A stretch of DNA of 38,243 nucleotides from Mariprofundaceae bacterium. Its GTDB lineage: Bacteria > Pseudomonadota > Zetaproteobacteria > Mariprofundales > Mariprofundaceae. The stretch's first letter is position 1, and each line of letters starts with the position of its first letter. Shown here piece after piece: positions 35,956 through 38,243 of the stretch. The stretch spans positions 1 to 38,243 of the forward strand of contig WFOK01000019.1 in NCBI GenBank assembly GCA_015488115.1. Direction: 5' to 3'. The notes under the pieces were generated by a model. That model saw only the letters and a list, made by a program, of their open reading frames with translations. It did not search any database and had not been told where the DNA came from. The translations under genes and the position numbers were made by a program.

Positions 35956-36177
35956 TCATGCCCTGTCGCAACAGGGCTTCATCCCGAGCTTCTTCAGAAT
36001 CTGCTCCATCAGGCACCAGCGGGTGATGCCGGACTGGAACAGGTTTGCACCGACAAACAGCGTAAACCATAGCCACGTCGGCCGGGACAGATCCACGCCG
36101 TTGTAGATCGAAGCCAGAATAACCGACAGCATGATAAAGCTTCCTGCAATAATCCGAATGGCTCGTTGTATCGTCAT
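35956..36177 (-). CDS. DUF2892 small membrane protein (second copy)
   Basis: The 73-residue protein has IQRAIRIIAGSFIMLSVILA and WFTLFVGANLFQSGITRWCLMEQILKKLGMKPC, the DUF2892 layout with its conserved cysteines and two membrane helices. The start at 36177 overlaps the RND stop (ATGA), and AAGGAG is upstream. It ends with PCCDRA, an extra cysteine pair. It differs clearly from the copy at 33317-33520, so it is not a recent duplicate. Confidence 0.9.
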   Translation of the reverse strand: MTIQRAIRIIAGSFIMLSVILASIYNGVDLSRPTWLWFTLFVGANLFQSGITRWCLMEQILKKLGMKPCCDRA

Positions 36178-38243
36178 GAGTTTGCTCCTTGGTTTGGGGT
36201 TTCGCGCGGTGGCAGCGGACAACTGTCTGCATCCAGAGGCTTGTCCTTCTGCCACAGGTAATAAATCAGCGGAATGATGAACAGAGTCAGCATCGTCGAG
36301 GCCAGGGTTCCGAAGGCCATGGACACCCCCAGACCTCCGAATACCGGATCGCTGATCATGATCGAGGTACCCGCGATGACGGCCAGCGCGGTCAGCAGAA
36401 TCGGCCGGGCACGCACCGCTCCGGCCTCCAGCACGGCGGCCTTCACATCATGTCCCTGGCGGCGGTAATCGAGGATGAAATCGATCAGCAGCGTGGAATT
36501 GCGCACGACAATGCCGGCCAGGGCAATCATGCCAATCATCGAAGTTGCCGTGAACGGTTGACCGGTGATCATGTGACCGGGGAAAATGCCGATCATCGTC
36601 AGGGCCGTCGGCGCCATGACCAGCATTGGCAGCAAAAACTGGCCGTAATACGCCACCATGAGCAGATAAATCAGCACCAGGGCCACGATGAAGGCTGCCC
36701 CCAAATCGCGGAACACGTCCAGCGTCAGGCGCATTTCTCCATCCCAGAGCAAATGATAGCCAAACGTGTCCTCGGGTTCCGTTTCAGTGAAGCGCATGCC
36801 ACCCGTTTTCAGTCGCACGCCGGGAAGGACTTCCTGACCGTCCAGCTTCCCGTCCATTTCCAGCAGAGGATAGACCTGCGAGCCCTTCTCTGGCTCCCCT
36901 GTCACATAGGTCACCAGATGACCGTCCTTGCTGAAAATCGGCTTCGGCGCCATGGTTTTCTCGACCGTTGCTATGGCTGACAGCGGAATCGGTCCATGCG
37001 GCGAGCTCAGGTAAATCCGATCCAAGTCCTCCACATGCGCCCGCAAGGCACGCGGCAGTTGCACATGCAAGCGCACAGAATGACGCTCGTGGGCGACATG
37101 CACTGCGCCAAAATTGTAGCCCTGCAAAAAGTCCCGCAACACGGTGTCGACCTGGCTTGTTTGAATGCCCAGGCGCGAAGCCTTCTCCTTGTTCACCCGG
37201 ATATCGTATTGCACCTGATCATCGCCGACCGAATCATCGACATCGGTGACATCATAGGTCTCGGCAAAGAGCTCGCGCACCTTGCCGGCGATGCGCCGCT
37301 GCACCTCGTAGTCTGGTCCGTAAATCTCGGCCAGCAAGGTCGCGCGCACCGGTGGACCCGGTGGATCCTCCACCAGCTTGATCGATGCCCGCGGATGGGC
37401 CTGCATCACCGGCTGCAGCATCTTGCGCAATTGCAGCACAATCTCGGCGGAGCGAATATCCCGCTTGTGCTTGTCCAGCAGGTTCACCCTGATCTCGCCC
37501 AAATGGGGGCCTTCCCTGAACAGGGCGGCTCCGCGCAGCATGCCGTTGAAATCAATCGGGCCCGCCCGACCGATAAACACCTCATAATCCTTGACCATCG
37601 GGTGCCGTCTCAACACATCGCCAACTTCGCGGGCAACCCGGTCCGTTTCCTCCAGCGTCGAGCCTTCGGGAAGATCGATGGTGATGTTGAATGTGTTCTG
37701 GTTGCCCTTGGGCAACATCTTCAACTCCACTGCGCCCGGGGTCAGCGGTCCATTGATGCCGGACGGACGAATGAACTGCCAGGCTGGCTCCCACATGGCA
37801 GCCAGAAACAAGACGACCACGACAGCCCAGAAAATCCGGCGCGTTCTCCTGCTTTCGATCAAGGGCACGGCCAAACGCATGTATGTCCTGTGGACCCAAT
37901 CCTTCGGTTCCGCGTCCCGTTCTTCCAGCGTCGGCGTCGTTACCCTGCACGGCATCCAGCGCTGGGCGATCCATGGCGTAAAGGCATAGGCAATGATGAG
38001 CGAAGCTGCCATGGCCAACGGCGCATTGAATGGAATCGGCCCCATGTAAGGGCCCATCATGCCCGTGACGAAGGCCATCGGGATGAACGCCAGAATCACG
38101 GCGATCGTCGCCACAATCGTCGGTTTCCCGGTCTCGTTGGTGGCCTGAATGATCAGGCGCGCCTTGTCGGACAGCTTGGTGACGCCGCGATGCAGATGAC
38201 GGTGAATGTTTTCAATCACAACAATGGCGTCATCCACAAGCAG
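36174..38243 (-). CDS. RND-family efflux permease, C-terminal part
   Basis: The gene enters from the right edge, so about 689 residues of roughly 1,070 expected are visible. The first visible part, LLVDDAIVVIENIHRH, is the RND signature in the middle of the first membrane half. Later MIGMIALAGIVVRNSTLLIDF shows the second-half signature, and the periplasmic domain lies between. The end of the protein is after the last helix (LTLFIIPLIYYLWQKD). It is closest to HAE-type or generic RND pumps. Its stop overlaps the DUF2892 start (ATGA), which joins it to the sulfur cluster. The substrate is unknown. Confidence 0.9.
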   Translation of the reverse strand: MLVDDAIVVIENIHRHLHRGVTKLSDKARLIIQATNETGKPTIVATIAVILAFIPMAFVTGMMGPYMGPIPFNAPLAMAASLIIAYAFTPWIAQRWMPCRVTTPTLEERDAEPKDWVHRTYMRLAVPLIESRRTRRIFWAVVVVLFLAAMWEPAWQFIRPSGINGPLTPGAVELKMLPKGNQNTFNITIDLPEGSTLEETDRVAREVGDVLRRHPMVKDYEVFIGRAGPIDFNGMLRGAALFREGPHLGEIRVNLLDKHKRDIRSAEIVLQLRKMLQPVMQAHPRASIKLVEDPPGPPVRATLLAEIYGPDYEVQRRIAGKVRELFAETYDVTDVDDSVGDDQVQYDIRVNKEKASRLGIQTSQVDTVLRDFLQGYNFGAVHVAHERHSVRLHVQLPRALRAHVEDLDRIYLSSPHGPIPLSAIATVEKTMAPKPIFSKDGHLVTYVTGEPEKGSQVYPLLEMDGKLDGQEVLPGVRLKTGGMRFTETEPEDTFGYHLLWDGEMRLTLDVFRDLGAAFIVALVLIYLLMVAYYGQFLLPMLVMAPTALTMIGIFPGHMITGQPFTATSMIGMIALAGIVVRNSTLLIDFILDYRRQGHDVKAAVLEAGAVRARPILLTALAVIAGTSIMISDPVFGGLGVSMAFGTLASTMLTLFIIPLIYYLWQKDKPLDADSCPLPPRETPNQGANS

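Overview
The window looks like chromosomal DNA from a gammaproteobacterial (or Acidithiobacillia-like) sulfur-oxidising bacterium. The evidence is the order tpiA-secG-tRNA-Leu(GAG), a bioF-bioH-bioC-bioD biotin operon, a class I ketol-acid reductoisomerase, and a large sulfide/persulfide locus built around a three-cysteine sulfide:quinone oxidoreductase. Base composition looks evenly GC-rich apart from a few AT-rich promoter regions. No insertion sequence, prophage, CRISPR array or rRNA was found. The species assignment is inference.

Layout. 1-3.2 kb: a truncated outer-membrane protein gene, an RNA-recognition-motif protein, tRNA-Leu, secG, tpiA, then rsmA converging with and overlapping a glutaredoxin gene. 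3.2-7.7 kb: comF diverging from bioFHCD, whose last gene is coupled to a stand-alone receiver protein. 7.7-10.6 kb: a Nudix ADP-sugar hydrolase and an OmpR-type regulator with its sensor kinase. 10.6-17.9 kb: two paired exported beta-propeller proteins, ilvC, smpB, a small cytochrome c and clpB with a heat-shock promoter. 17.9-26.8 kb: a run of overlapping minus-strand genes headed by dapA and followed by a PrsK/PrsR-like kinase-regulator pair, a small exported protein and two further hybrid histidine kinases. 26.9-29 kb: oxyR divergent from a di-haem cytochrome c peroxidase gene.

29.1-38.2 kb (the most distinctive part): one strand carries an RND pump (cut by the window end), a DUF2892 membrane protein, three rhodaneses (one membrane-anchored, one exported, one cytosolic), a DUF302 protein, a Crp/Fnr regulator with a Cys-x5-Cys pair, a second DUF2892 protein, and then sqr-osmC-trxC-two small membrane proteins-TPMT-like methyltransferase-RquA-like methyltransferase. 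Most neighbours overlap by ATGA or TGATG, so they probably work together. The proposed scheme is that SQR oxidises sulfide at the membrane and rhodaneses, OsmC and thioredoxin move or reduce the resulting sulfane sulfur. The two methyltransferases would act on thiols and on quinone. The Crp/Fnr protein would sense the process, and an FNR-like half-site lies upstream of sqr.

Smaller points of interest are: predicted leaderless mRNAs (rsmA, the OmpR-type regulator, smpB), a sensor kinase whose reading frame extends upstream without a usual start codon, a GAFAGA loop replacing GAFTGA in the PrsR-like activator, and coding overlaps between convergent genes. All functions are read from sequence motifs and context; no database search was possible.
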